DNA of 64,000 bases from Nocardioides sp. Kera G14 (lineage in GTDB: Bacteria; Actinomycetota; Actinomycetes; Propionibacteriales; Nocardioidaceae), in NCBI RefSeq assembly GCF_020715565.1, contig NZ_CP085839.1:372001-436000 (forward strand). The letters run 5' to 3'. Position numbers and translations under genes: made by a program. Below the pieces are notes generated by a model. The model was not told the origin of the DNA, searched no databases, and worked only from the letters and a program-made list of their open reading frames with translations. This document shows, in pieces, positions 41,948-50,655 of this stretch; position 1 is the first letter of the stretch; each line of letters begins with the position of its first letter.

Positions 41948-43255
41948 ATGAGCGAGGCCGACCCGCGGCGACTCATCCCGCGCACCGACCATCTGCTCGG
42001 CATGCCGCAGGCACGGGAGACGGAGCTCGGCGCGGACGCGGTGCGAGCGCTCGTCCACGACCTTCAGGAGCGGGCCCGCGCCGGCGAGCTGCCGCCGGAG
42101 GACGTGGAGGCCGCGTTCCTGGCCGCGCTCGCCGATCGCCGTCCCAGCTCGCTCCGTCCGGTCCTCAACGCCACCGGAGTGGTGGTGCACACCAACCTCG
42201 GTCGGGCGCCGCTCTCGGACGCCGCCGTCGATGCGGTCGTCGCCGCCAGCCGGTACGTCGACATCGAGCTCGACCTGGCCACCGGTACTCGCTCGCGGCG
42301 GGGTGTCGCCGCCCGCGCGGCGCTGCTCGACGCCTGCCCGGCTGCCGAGGACGCCCTCGTCGTCAACAACGGCGCGGCTGCCCTCAGTCTCGCCACCACG
42401 ACGCTCGCCGGGTCCGGCGACGTGATCGTCTCGCGAGGCGAGCTGATCGAGATCGGCGCCGGCTTCCGACTCACGGACCTGATCATTTCGACCGGCGCTC
42501 GTCTGCGAGAGGTCGGCACCACCAACCGCACCCACCTGGCCGACTACGCCGACGCGATCGGACCGGAGACCGGCTGCCTGCTCAAGGTGCACCCGAGCAA
42601 CTTTCGGGTCGAGGGCTTCACTGCGGCGGTGAACCTGCCCGTGCTGAGCGAGGTGGCCGCTGAGCACGGCCTGCCCCTCGTCGCCGACCTCGGCAGCGGC
42701 CTGCTCCGGCCGGACCCGGCGCTGCCCGACGAGCCTGACGCCGCCACGGCTCTCGCCGCGGGAGCAGACCTGGTGATCATGAGCGGCGACAAGCTGCTCG
42801 GCGGACCCCAGGCCGGCATCGTCCTGGGCCGCGCCGACCTCGTTCAGCAGCTCGCGCGGCATCCGTTGGCGCGCGCCTTCCGTGCCGACAAGCTCGCGCT
42901 GGCCGCGCTGGAGGCGACTCTCAACGGCGGGCCGACCCCGGTGGCCCGGGCTCTGCACGCGGATCCCGATGAGCTTCGCCGGCGGGCGGAGCGGATCGCT
43001 GCGGCGGTCGGTGGCGCCCCGGTCGTGCAGCACGACGGCCGGGTGGGCGGTGGCGGAGCGCCCGGATTCCCGCTGGCCGGCTGGGCCGTCAGCCTGCCCG
43101 AGGAGGTCGCCGCGCCGCTGCGGGCCGGGCAGTCTGCCGTCCTCGCGCGGGTCACTGACGGCGCCTGTCTCGTCGATCCGCGCTGCGTGCCGCCGGCCGA
43201 GGACGATGCCTTGATCCGTGCCCTCGCCGCGGCGTTGAGGGCGGTACGGCCGTGA
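41948..43255 (+). CDS. selA: L-seryl-tRNA(Sec) selenium transferase SelA
   Basis: 435 residues, PLP-dependent. SelA converts Ser-tRNA(Sec) to Sec-tRNA(Sec) with selenophosphate. Seen: RPVLNATGVVVHTNLGRAPLSDAAVDAV, LVVNNGAAALSLATTTLA, SRGELIEIGAGFRLTDLI, VGTTNRTHLADY and LVIMSGDKLLGGPQAGIVLG with the PLP lysine. AGGGAGGGGAC precedes the ATG at 41948. The stop overlaps the selB GTG. Confidence 0.96.
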   Translation: MSEADPRRLIPRTDHLLGMPQARETELGADAVRALVHDLQERARAGELPPEDVEAAFLAALADRRPSSLRPVLNATGVVVHTNLGRAPLSDAAVDAVVAASRYVDIELDLATGTRSRRGVAARAALLDACPAAEDALVVNNGAAALSLATTTLAGSGDVIVSRGELIEIGAGFRLTDLIISTGARLREVGTTNRTHLADYADAIGPETGCLLKVHPSNFRVEGFTAAVNLPVLSEVAAEHGLPLVADLGSGLLRPDPALPDEPDAATALAAGADLVIMSGDKLLGGPQAGIVLGRADLVQQLARHPLARAFRADKLALAALEATLNGGPTPVARALHADPDELRRRAERIAAAVGGAPVVQHDGRVGGGGAPGFPLAGWAVSLPEEVAAPLRAGQSAVLARVTDGACLVDPRCVPPAEDDALIRALAAALRAVRP

Positions 43256-45048
43256 CGACTCACGTCGTCGCCACCGCCGGACACGTCGACCACGGCAAGA
43301 GCACGCTCGTCCGTGCGCTCACCGGGATGGAGCCCGACCGGTGGACGGAGGAACGCCGCCGTGGCCTCACCATCGACCTCGGCTTCGTCTGGACCACGCT
43401 GCCCTCGGGTCGTGAGGTGGCGTTCGTCGACGTGCCGGGTCACGAGCGGTTCGTCGCGAACATGCTCGCCGGCGTCGGCCCGGTCGGGGTCGTCTGCTTC
43501 GTGGTTGCGGCCGACGAGGGCTGGTCGGTGCAGTCCACCGACCACCGGGACGCCCTCGCGGCCCTCGGCATCGAGCACGGCGTCATCGTGGTCACGCGTG
43601 CCGACCGCGCCCCGGAGCGGGTGGAGGAGGTGATGGCGCGTGCGCGCGACGAGTTCGCCGAGACCGGCTTGGCAGACGCGCCGATCGTGGCGGTCTCCGC
43701 CGTCACCGGCGAGGGGATGGACGAACTGCGACGCACCTTGGACGCCGTCCTCGGCGCGCTGCCCTCGCCACCGACCGACGAGCGGGTCCGACTTTGGCTC
43801 GACAGGTCGTTCAGCATCACCGGCGCGGGCACCGTCGTCACCGGCACCCTGACGGCCGGTACGTTGCGTCGCGGCGACAGGCTCACGGTCGTCGGGCCGC
43901 GTGGGTCTGCGACCACGGTCCAGATCCGCGGGCAGGAGAGCCGGCGGGTTGCTGCCGCCGAACTGCTGCCGGTCGACCGGGTCGCGCTCAACCTGCGCGG
44001 TGTCGCCACCGACGAGGTGGGGCGCGGCGACGCCCTCGTCACCCCCGGTGCCTGGCCCGACACGCAGGTCCTGGACGTACGACGCTTCACCGGCGAGCCG
44101 CTCGACGAGGTCCCGGCGCACGTCGTCGTCCACGTCGGCACGGCCGCGATCCCGGCACGGCTGCGCTCCTTCGACCCCACACACGCCCGCCTGACCTTGG
44201 AGCGCCCGGCGCCGCTCGTCGCCGGCGACCGGCTCCTCCTCCGTGCCCCGGGAGGTCACGCCGTGCTCGGTGGAGTGGGTGTGCTCGATCCCGAGCCGCC
44301 ACGGCTGCGCAGACGCGGCGACGGTGCCCGGCGCGCCGCGATCCTCGCCGCAATGCCGCCCGGTGGCGACGTACTGCCGAAGCTGGCGCGCGAGGGGGCG
44401 GTCGAGATCGCCCACATGCGACGTCTCGGCCTCGTCGCCGCGGGGGAGAGCGCGCCCGACGGGATCCAGAGCATCGACGGCTGGTGGGTCGAGCCGGTGG
44501 CGTACGACGGCTGGCGGGTCCAGGTCGCCGAGCTGATCAAGCAGCACCACGCCCGCGACCCGCTCTCCGCCGGGCTCTCCCAGGAGACACTGCGCGCCGA
44601 GCTCGGCATGCCCGCCTCACAGTTCCTGAGCCGGCTCATCGCCGACGCCGGCCTCACGTCGCGCGGAGCGCACGTCAGCCTCCCTGGCGCCGGTGATGAT
44701 CTCGGTGCCGCCGAGGCGGGCCTCGCTCTGCTCGAGCAGCGCCTTGCCGCGGAGCCGTTCCGCGCGCCGGAGGCCGACGACCTGGCCGCTTGGCAGTTGG
44801 GCGTCCGTGAGGTCGCCGCTGCCGAGCGCCTCGGCCGGCTGATCCGGCTGACCGGCGGCGTGGTGCTGCTGCCGAGCGCTCCGGCCCTGGCGATGCGCGA
44901 GCTGGCCCGCCTTCGACAGCCCTTCACCACGAGCGAGGCGCGTCAGGCGCTGGGTACCTCTCGCCGTGTCGCCATCCCGCTGCTCGAGCACCTCGACGCC
45001 CGGGGGTGGACCCGCCGGGTCGACGAGGGGCATCGCGAGGTCACATGA
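43252..45048 (+). CDS. selB: Selenocysteine-specific elongation factor SelB
   Basis: 598 residues, GTG start. GTPase motifs: AGHVDHGKSTLVRALTG (G1), DVPGHERFVANML (G3) and VVTRADRAPER (G4-like). EF-Tu-like domains 2 and 3 follow, and the C-terminal winged-helix region (about 370-598) binds the SECIS. It brings Sec-tRNA to the ribosome at UGA. It completes the locus fdh-selD-selC-selA-selB. Confidence 0.95.
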   Translation: MTTHVVATAGHVDHGKSTLVRALTGMEPDRWTEERRRGLTIDLGFVWTTLPSGREVAFVDVPGHERFVANMLAGVGPVGVVCFVVAADEGWSVQSTDHRDALAALGIEHGVIVVTRADRAPERVEEVMARARDEFAETGLADAPIVAVSAVTGEGMDELRRTLDAVLGALPSPPTDERVRLWLDRSFSITGAGTVVTGTLTAGTLRRGDRLTVVGPRGSATTVQIRGQESRRVAAAELLPVDRVALNLRGVATDEVGRGDALVTPGAWPDTQVLDVRRFTGEPLDEVPAHVVVHVGTAAIPARLRSFDPTHARLTLERPAPLVAGDRLLLRAPGGHAVLGGVGVLDPEPPRLRRRGDGARRAAILAAMPPGGDVLPKLAREGAVEIAHMRRLGLVAAGESAPDGIQSIDGWWVEPVAYDGWRVQVAELIKQHHARDPLSAGLSQETLRAELGMPASQFLSRLIADAGLTSRGAHVSLPGAGDDLGAAEAGLALLEQRLAAEPFRAPEADDLAAWQLGVREVAAAERLGRLIRLTGGVVLLPSAPALAMRELARLRQPFTTSEARQALGTSRRVAIPLLEHLDARGWTRRVDEGHREVT

Positions 45049-45083
45049 AGTGAAGGAGTGGGGCCTCCCGACGCTCCGCGGGG

Positions 45084-45434
45084 TCACAACAGCTCAAGCA
45101 CCCGCTCGATAGGACGGGCGAGCACGGCCTTCTCCCCGCGTACGACGACGGGCCGCTGCAGCAGGGCCGGGTGCTCGGCCATCGCCTCGATGATCGCGTC
45201 GTCGCTCGTGGTCGGATCGGCCAGGCCGAGCTCCTTGTACTCCGGTTCACGCGTGCGGAGCAGCTCGCGTGGCGTGAGGCCCGTCTTCTCGACGATCTCC
45301 TCCACCTGGGCGCGGGTCAGCCCGAGGACGTGATAGTCGATCTTGTCGACGTCCACGCCTCGTTCCTTCAGGAGGGCGAAGAGATTCCTGCAGGTGGTGC
45401 AGGTCGGCTTCTCGTAGATCTTGATGTCGCTCAC
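45084..45434 (-). CDS. ArsC/Spx-family glutaredoxin-like protein
   Basis: 116 residues. The start SDIKIYEKPTCTTCRNLFALLKERGVDVDKIDY has a CTTC motif (C12, C15) on a thioredoxin-like fold, and LGLTRAQVEEIVEKTGLTPRELLRTREPEY and RPVVVRGEKAVLARPIERVLELL are usual for the ArsC/YffB family. It could be a glutaredoxin-dependent arsenate reductase, but YffB-like proteins have other or unknown roles. Stands alone, downstream of and convergent with selB. Confidence 0.85.
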   Translation of the reverse strand: MSDIKIYEKPTCTTCRNLFALLKERGVDVDKIDYHVLGLTRAQVEEIVEKTGLTPRELLRTREPEYKELGLADPTTSDDAIIEAMAEHPALLQRPVVVRGEKAVLARPIERVLELL

Positions 45435-45469
45435 GAGGCCAGCATGCCGTGTCGAGGTGGCCGTGCTCC

Positions 45470-46756
45470 TCAGGTCCTGCGGTAGAACCGGATGGTGCCG
45501 TCGGGGAGGCGCTCGTGCGTGTAGTCGGGTGAGTGGATCCTGCGGTGGCCGGGTTTGCAGAGCAGGACGAGGTCCTTGAGGTCGGTCTTCCCGCCTTGGG
45601 ACCAGGCGTTGAGGTGGTGGACCTCGGTCATGGCGGCCGGCACGTCGCAGCCTTCTTCGCTGCAGGTGGCCCGGATCAGTATGAGCGCCTTCTTCTGAGC
45701 CTTGGTGGCCAGCCGTGAGGTGCGGCCGAGGTCCAGCACGTGGCCCTGACCACCGAGGACGGCTGGGATGATCCCGGCCTCACAGGCCAGGCGGCGTGCT
45801 TCGTTTGCGGTGATCCGCTCGACGCCGTGGGGGCCGAGGACGGTGGCGGCGGCAAGATCGCGGCGGAGGTCGGCCAAGGGGATGGTGACGATGAGTTCGG
45901 TGCCGGTCGTGCCGTGTTGCGGCATCGAGTTCGGGTCGATGTTCTCCAGGAGCTCGCAGAAGGCGTGGCCGAGCTTCTTGTTGTTCGGCAGCTTCCACCA
46001 CACCCTCTCACCCGCCTCGTCGCCGGCCGCGTCCGCGAGTGCCTGCTTGTCGGCGGGGTCGTGCCGGGGGCTGGTGAAGGCGTGGAGGAGGTGGGCGAGG
46101 CGGGTGGCGGTGAGGTCGGGGACGACGATGGTGATCTTGGTGGTGCCGTCGTGCTTCTTCGCGAAGCTGAGCCGGGTCTTCTGGAACGCGGTGCGTTCCT
46201 CAGCCTCGAGCTTCTTCGCCTCACGGGCTTCGGTCCCGTCGGGGTCGATCACGTCGAGGACCTGACGGGCCAACACCCTCAGCTGGTTGGGGTTCCACCG
46301 CGACGCTTCGTCGACGAGGTGCGCCTCGGCGCGGGGGATCAACTCGGCCGCAGTGTCGTCCGGTAGGGCGTTCAGGGCGCGGGTGATGATCTCGGCCTGC
46401 TCGCGGTTCACCACCCCGGCACGCATCCCCGCCGCCACGGCCGGCCATGCTTCCAACGCTTCAGCAAGCCGTTTCTGGGCGCGTGCCTCCCTGGGGCCGA
46501 TATGGGTCTCATGGGCCAACCAGCCGGCAGTGTCGTGCTTCCCCGCGTCATCAGCGACCTGCGCGGCACTGGCCATGACGCGTGCTTGGAGCTCGGTGAG
46601 CTGGTTCGTGGCCGCGACCATCTCTCGGAGAGCTTCGGCCTGCGCGCCCGGTGACATGAACAGCGGGTTCACGTCCGCAAGGTCACCGAGGATCTCGCGG
46701 ATCTGCTGGGCGCCCGCGACGATCGGATGGGTCGGTTCGACGTACTGCACGACCAT
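45470..46756 (-). CDS. DUF222 / HNH endonuclease domain protein (13E12-type)
   Basis: 428 residues. The N-terminal DUF222 (helical, QLTELQARVMASAAQVADDAGKHDTAGWLAHETHIGPREARAQKRLAEALEAWP) is followed by an HNH nuclease near the C-terminus: CSEEGCDVPAAMTEVHHLNAWSQGGKTDLKDLVLLCKPGHRRIH. Such genes occur in many copies in actinobacteria and are linked to mobile DNA, with no settled function. A strong AGGAGGTG precedes the ATG at 46756. The frame is open upstream to 47074 but without a ribosome site. Confidence 0.9.
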   Translation of the reverse strand: MVVQYVEPTHPIVAGAQQIREILGDLADVNPLFMSPGAQAEALREMVAATNQLTELQARVMASAAQVADDAGKHDTAGWLAHETHIGPREARAQKRLAEALEAWPAVAAGMRAGVVNREQAEIITRALNALPDDTAAELIPRAEAHLVDEASRWNPNQLRVLARQVLDVIDPDGTEAREAKKLEAEERTAFQKTRLSFAKKHDGTTKITIVVPDLTATRLAHLLHAFTSPRHDPADKQALADAAGDEAGERVWWKLPNNKKLGHAFCELLENIDPNSMPQHGTTGTELIVTIPLADLRRDLAAATVLGPHGVERITANEARRLACEAGIIPAVLGGQGHVLDLGRTSRLATKAQKKALILIRATCSEEGCDVPAAMTEVHHLNAWSQGGKTDLKDLVLLCKPGHRRIHSPDYTHERLPDGTIRFYRRT

Positions 46757-46965
46757 CGGGGCACCTCCTTCGCGACACGGCAAACGGACCAGACCCCTGC
46801 CGAACAGCAGGTGGTCTCTCATCGTTCGCCGGCTCGAATGAGCGAAGGTGGGTGTTCCTCGGCTGACCGATCGCTTCGACCCTGTGGACTGGGCCTCCTT
46901 CACGACCGGATACTCCGATCCTACTCCCGAGCACCGACAGTAATGATCGGAACACTCCACCGGGG
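46757..46965. other. Non-coding gap between HNH gene and IS110 element
   Basis: About 200 bases upstream of the HNH gene. No gene is supported. Contains CCTGCCGAACAGCAGG-like short pairs at about 46797-46812. The left boundary of the IS element is probably between here and about 46990, but I could not fix it since IS110 elements lack terminal inverted repeats. Confidence 0.4.
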
Positions 46966-47156
46966 TCGTGGCTCGATGTGTCCGACTGACGTCCTGCTGG
47001 GCTGTCTTGATTCTGTAATGCCCGGCTCTGGTGGAGGCCGTTGAACGGCGCCAGCCGGGCGGACATGACTTCATAAGAGCCTGGCAAGCGCCTCATTACT
47101 GTCCTGTCTGCCCACCCGGCTGGGGCCCACCCTCACGAGTGGAAGGCAGTTCCAGC
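46966..47156 (+). ncRNA. Candidate IS110 bridge RNA region
   Basis: Roughly 190 untranslated bases before the IS110 transposase. It contains a strong nested hairpin: GCCCGGCT..GG (47020-47031) pairs with CCAGCCGGGC (47051-47060), enclosing GCCGTT/AACGGC (47037-47042, 47044-47049). IS110-family elements are known to encode a structured bridge RNA in the 5' non-coding end that guides the recombinase. RNA boundaries and the guide loops are not determined here. Confidence 0.5.
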
Positions 47157-48368
47157 ATGACAGTCGAAGCACAGTCCGGGCAGGTCTACGGCGGCGTGGA
47201 CACCCACGAGGAATCGATCCATGTCGCCGTCATCAGCGCCTTGGGCCACGACCTGGGCGACAAGGAGTTCCCCACCAGCCCCGAGGGCTACCAACGCACC
47301 TTGGCGTTCATCACCAGCCACGGCGATGTGGCCGCGGTCGGGATCGAGGGCACCTCCTCCTACGGAGTCGGCATCGCCACCGCGGCCCGCGCCGCCAACA
47401 TCGAGGTCGTCGAGGTGATGCGGCCCGAACGCGCCGAACGTCGTCGCCTGGGCAAGTCTGACCCGATCGATGCCTACCAGGCGGCGCGCGCGGCGCTGGG
47501 CTCCCATCGCACGGCTCCCGCCAAGGACCCCGCGGTCATTGAAGGCATCCGGGCCCTGCACAACGCCCGCCGCTCGGCACGCAAGGCGAGGACTGCAGCG
47601 ATGATCCAGATCCACCACCAGCTCATCACCGCGCCCACGGCGATCCGCGAGCGCTACCGCTCGATGGGACGCGAGGAGCGCATCAAGGTCCTCGCCCGCA
47701 TCCAGATCCGACCAGACCGTGAGTCCCTCGAGCGGGCCATCATGCTGGCCCTGAAGACCCTGTCCCAGCGCTGCATCGAACTGCAGCGTGAGCACGACAA
47801 GCTCGGCATCGAGCTCGACCAGCTCGTCACCGCCGCCAACCCCGGGCTGCGGGCCGCCTACGGCGTCGGCCCCGACACCGGTGCCCAACTGCTGCTCACC
47901 GCCGGCGGCAACCCCGAGCGCCTACGGTCCGAGGCAGCCTTCGCAGCACTCTGCGGCACCAGCCCGATCCAGGCATCCTCGGGCAAGATCACCCGGCACC
48001 GGTTGTCCCGTGGCGGGGACCGTACCGCTAACAGCGCACTGCACAGCATCGCACTGGTACGCATGGCCAAGGACCCCCGCACCAAGGACTACGTCACCAA
48101 GCAACGCCAGGCCGGCCTCAGCTCGATGGAGATCATCCGCAAACTCAAGCGCGCGATCGCCCGGGAGGTCTTCCGTTACCTGACGACCCCCGTCACCGTC
48201 CCGGCCGTCGACGACCTGCGTCCGCTGCGCCAGGCCAAGAACATCACCCTGACCACCGCAGCCAACGAGCTCGGCGTCTGGCCCATCACCATCAGCGAGC
48301 TCGAACGCGGAATCCGCCGCAACGACAACCTCGCCCAGACCTACCGAAACTGGCTCCACGTCGCTTGA
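47157..48368 (+). CDS. IS110-family DEDD transposase with XRE-like C-terminal tail
   Basis: 403 residues from ATG 47157 (GGAAGG upstream). The RuvC-like DEDD domain has GGVDTHEESIHVAVI, VGIEGTSSYGVG and KSDPIDAYQAARAAL. The C-terminal Tnp20 domain has AYGVGPDTGAQLLLTAGG, CGTSPIQASSGKITRHRLSRGGDRTANSALH with the candidate catalytic Ser. Both look intact. The last 45 residues (LTTAANELGVWPITISELERGIRRNDNLAQTYRNWL) resemble an XRE helix-turn-helix, which many IS110 transposases lack. Confidence 0.93.
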   Translation: MTVEAQSGQVYGGVDTHEESIHVAVISALGHDLGDKEFPTSPEGYQRTLAFITSHGDVAAVGIEGTSSYGVGIATAARAANIEVVEVMRPERAERRRLGKSDPIDAYQAARAALGSHRTAPAKDPAVIEGIRALHNARRSARKARTAAMIQIHHQLITAPTAIRERYRSMGREERIKVLARIQIRPDRESLERAIMLALKTLSQRCIELQREHDKLGIELDQLVTAANPGLRAAYGVGPDTGAQLLLTAGGNPERLRSEAAFAALCGTSPIQASSGKITRHRLSRGGDRTANSALHSIALVRMAKDPRTKDYVTKQRQAGLSSMEIIRKLKRAIAREVFRYLTTPVTVPAVDDLRPLRQAKNITLTTAANELGVWPITISELERGIRRNDNLAQTYRNWLHVA

Positions 48369-48455
48369 CGGACGATAGGAGCATCAGAACCTAGGAGGAA
48401 AAGAGGCGGATCCCCTTATCTTATTGGGCTTTCGCGGTTGCCCTACGCTTGCGAC

Positions 48456-49400
48456 GTGCTTCCCTTCTGGGCCTCCGACGCTGTCCTCATCACGGTGCAG
48501 GCGGCGTTGGTGTGTGGTCCGCTGCCGAAGCTGCCACGCGCATTGGCGCGGGCGAAGGGGAGTGTCTGGGGCTGGGTGCTGCTGCCCGGCTCCCTGGGCG
48601 GGACGATCGCGTTGTTGGCGGCGGTGCCGTCACTGGCCGACGTCTACGCCTGGGTCGCCGCCATCGGGGTGCCGCTGCTCGCGGCGATCGCGTTCGGTGC
48701 CTGGGCGCGCGGCGTCGGGAGGGCAGCGGCCGTCACGATCGGCCTTCTCACCGCCGGCGTCCTGCTCGCGATCGCCTGGGCCGGAGACGGATGGATCGCG
48801 CAGGCCGCCGCGGTCACCCTGACCGCGCTGAGCGTCTCAACGATCGCAGCCTGGCTGGCCGAGCTCGCCCCCTCACTCGTCCTGAGGATCGCCCTTGTCG
48901 TGATGGCGGTGCTCGACTGCGTGCTCGTCTTCGGCCACCTCCTCGAGGGCCCCAACGACACCCTCAATGCCGCCTCGGCAAGCAGCCTGCCGCACCTGCA
49001 GGTGGCGCACTTCCAGCATGCGCTGATGGGTTATGGCGACTTCTTCGTCGCGGCTGTCCTCGGTGCGATCCTGGCGACGGCGGCGACGCCGCCCTGGCCG
49101 GCCCGTCGCACGGGAGCAGTGATCGTCCTGGCCCTGTCGGTCCTCTTCGACCTGCTCTTCTTCGTCGTCGACATGCTTCCGGCAACCGTCCCCGTCGCCG
49201 TGGCCCTGCTGGTCCTCAGTGCGCTCCGTGCTCGTGCGCCGCATGACTCGCAGGCTCGAACTGGAAGGTCGAGTGCTCCACGTCGAAGTGGTCGTGCAGG
49301 CACTCCTGCACCGCATCCAGGAGCTGCGGAGTATGACGGTCGCCGAAGCACTGATCCTCGACGGTCAGATGAGCCGACAACGTGGGAAGACCCGACGTGA
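48456..49400 (+). CDS. Polytopic membrane protein with GxGD motif, presenilin/SPP-like
   Basis: 314 residues, about nine hydrophobic segments. Segment VVMAVLDCVLVFGHLL carries D154 and the later segment HALMGYGDFFVAAVLGAIL carries GYGD (D195). Paired intramembrane aspartates with GxGD are the signature of presenilin/signal-peptide-peptidase-type proteases. The match is by motif and order only. The last 60 residues are hydrophilic (Arg/Ser/Pro-rich) and their DNA overlaps the antisense 3' end of the CDF transporter gene by 185 bases. GTG 48456 is preferred to a TTG at 48438. Confidence 0.72.
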   Translation: MLPFWASDAVLITVQAALVCGPLPKLPRALARAKGSVWGWVLLPGSLGGTIALLAAVPSLADVYAWVAAIGVPLLAAIAFGAWARGVGRAAAVTIGLLTAGVLLAIAWAGDGWIAQAAAVTLTALSVSTIAAWLAELAPSLVLRIALVVMAVLDCVLVFGHLLEGPNDTLNAASASSLPHLQVAHFQHALMGYGDFFVAAVLGAILATAATPPWPARRTGAVIVLALSVLFDLLFFVVDMLPATVPVAVALLVLSALRARAPHDSQARTGRSSAPRRSGRAGTPAPHPGAAEYDGRRSTDPRRSDEPTTWEDPT

Positions 49401-50127
49401 TCGTCCAGGCGTGCAGGTCGTGGACGTCGACGATGTGGTCGACCTCGAGCAGGTGACGGCGTACCTCCGCCAGATCCAGGTCGCCGGGCGTGCCCTCGAG
49501 GAGGATGTGCCCGGAGTCGCGGAGGAGGCTCCACGCCGACCGCAGCATCAGTACGACGACCACGAGTGCGGCCACGGAGTCGGCCTTCTCCCAGCCGGTG
49601 GTGAGGATCACGACGGCCGCGATCAGCGTGCCGACGAAGCCGAAGAGGTCGGTGAGGATGTGCTGGTAGGCACCCTCGATGTTGAGGCTCGACCGGTTGG
49701 CGCGGGCGATCAGCCACGCGGCGGCCACGTTGACCAGACATCCGACGGCGGCGACGACCAGCACCGGTCCGCCGGACACCGTGGGATGGGAGGAGACGAG
49801 CCGGCGTACGGCCTCGACGAGCACCACCCCGGAGACGACCAGCAGCGTGATGCCGTTGATCGCGGCGGAGAGGATCTCGGCACGCTTGAGGCCGAACGTC
49901 CACCGCTCTGACGCCGGTCGGGCGGCGAGCCGGATCGCCCACAGCGCCGCGGCGATCGAGCCGGCGTCGGTGAGCATGTGCCCGGCGTCGGAGAGCAGCG
50001 CGAGCGAGTCGGCCAGGATCGCCACGACCACCTCGCCGACCATGAACGCGACCAGCAGCGCGAGTGCCGCCAGCAGCGCACCGCGTGTGGCGTCGTCAGC
50101 GATGCCGTGGTCGTGATGGTGGCCCAT
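49216..50127 (-). CDS. Cation diffusion facilitator (CzcD/ZitB-like) metal exporter
   Basis: 303 residues. His-rich start MGHHHDHG and end HEHGAH. Six membrane segments; metal-site motifs LLSDAGHMLTDAGS (helix 2) and HILTDLFGFVGTL (helix 5), the HxxxD pattern of zinc-transporting CDF proteins. C-terminal cytosolic domain with VDVHDLHAWTITSGLPTLSAHL. Exports Zn2+ or similar ions by proton antiport. Same strand as and downstream of GNAT and arsC. Confidence 0.93.
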   Translation of the reverse strand: MGHHHDHGIADDATRGALLAALALLVAFMVGEVVVAILADSLALLSDAGHMLTDAGSIAAALWAIRLAARPASERWTFGLKRAEILSAAINGITLLVVSGVVLVEAVRRLVSSHPTVSGGPVLVVAAVGCLVNVAAAWLIARANRSSLNIEGAYQHILTDLFGFVGTLIAAVVILTTGWEKADSVAALVVVVLMLRSAWSLLRDSGHILLEGTPGDLDLAEVRRHLLEVDHIVDVHDLHAWTITSGLPTLSAHLTVEDQCFGDRHTPQLLDAVQECLHDHFDVEHSTFQFEPASHAAHEHGAH

Positions 50128-50175
50128 GGGATTGAGCCTAGAGATCTCGGCGCCGTGTTCCGGCTCGACTGTCCG

Positions 50176-50655
50176 TCAGGCGCGGAGTTCGAGCAGGATC
50201 GTGTCCCGCCAGGCTCCGTCGAGCTGGGCGATCCGCTCACGACAACCGACCTCGCGGAAGCCTGCCCGGCGGTGGAGGGCGAGACTCGCGGTGTTCTCCG
50301 GGAAGATCGACGTCTGCAGCGTCCAGAAGCCGGCCTCCTGCGCCGCCCGCACCTGGTGCGCGATCAGCAGCGTGCCGAGCCCGCGCCCGATCAGAGCGGT
50401 GTCGAGGTAGATCGACGTCTCGCCGACACCGCGGTAGCACTCGCGTGCCGACACAGCGGTCATCGCGGCCCAGCCGGCGACGGCTCCCTCGTGCTCGATC
50501 ACCCAGCGCTGACCTGCGATCCACTTGGCGTCGAGCGCCTCTGCGTCCGGAACGGCCGTCTCGAAGGTCGCGTTCCTCGTCTCGATGCCGAGCCGATAGA
50601 TCCGGCGTACGTCGCCCCAGTCCCGTTCCTCGAGGGCCCGGATCTGCGCCGCCAT
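50176..50655 (-). CDS. GNAT acetyltransferase, phosphinothricin/methionine sulfone type
   Basis: 159 residues: IRALEERDWGDVRRIYRLGIETRNATFET, VAGWAAMTAVSARECYRGVGETSIYLDTALIGRGLGTLLIAHQVRAAQEAGFWTLQTSIFPENTASLALHRRAGFREVG. These match the Pat/MnaT family. In arsenic clusters a member of this family (ArsN) acetylates arsenical analogues of phosphinothricin. Here its ATG overlaps the arsC stop (TGATG), so an ArsN-like role is a fair inference. Confidence 0.85.
   Translation of the reverse strand: MAAQIRALEERDWGDVRRIYRLGIETRNATFETAVPDAEALDAKWIAGQRWVIEHEGAVAGWAAMTAVSARECYRGVGETSIYLDTALIGRGLGTLLIAHQVRAAQEAGFWTLQTSIFPENTASLALHRRAGFREVGCRERIAQLDGAWRDTILLELRA

Larger units (their letters stand above)
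46966..48420 (+). mobile_element. IS110-family insertion sequence (approximate limits)
   Basis: One full-length DEDD transposase gene, a structured 5' non-coding end and a short 3' end. No terminal inverted repeats or target duplication were seen, as expected for IS110. The limits are estimated from neighbouring genes only. Confidence 0.6.

Noticed and set aside
45470..46756. Restriction enzyme or homing nuclease for the HNH gene
   Set aside because: No methylase partner and no host-gene interruption seen; DUF222-HNH proteins are a widespread actinobacterial repeat family.
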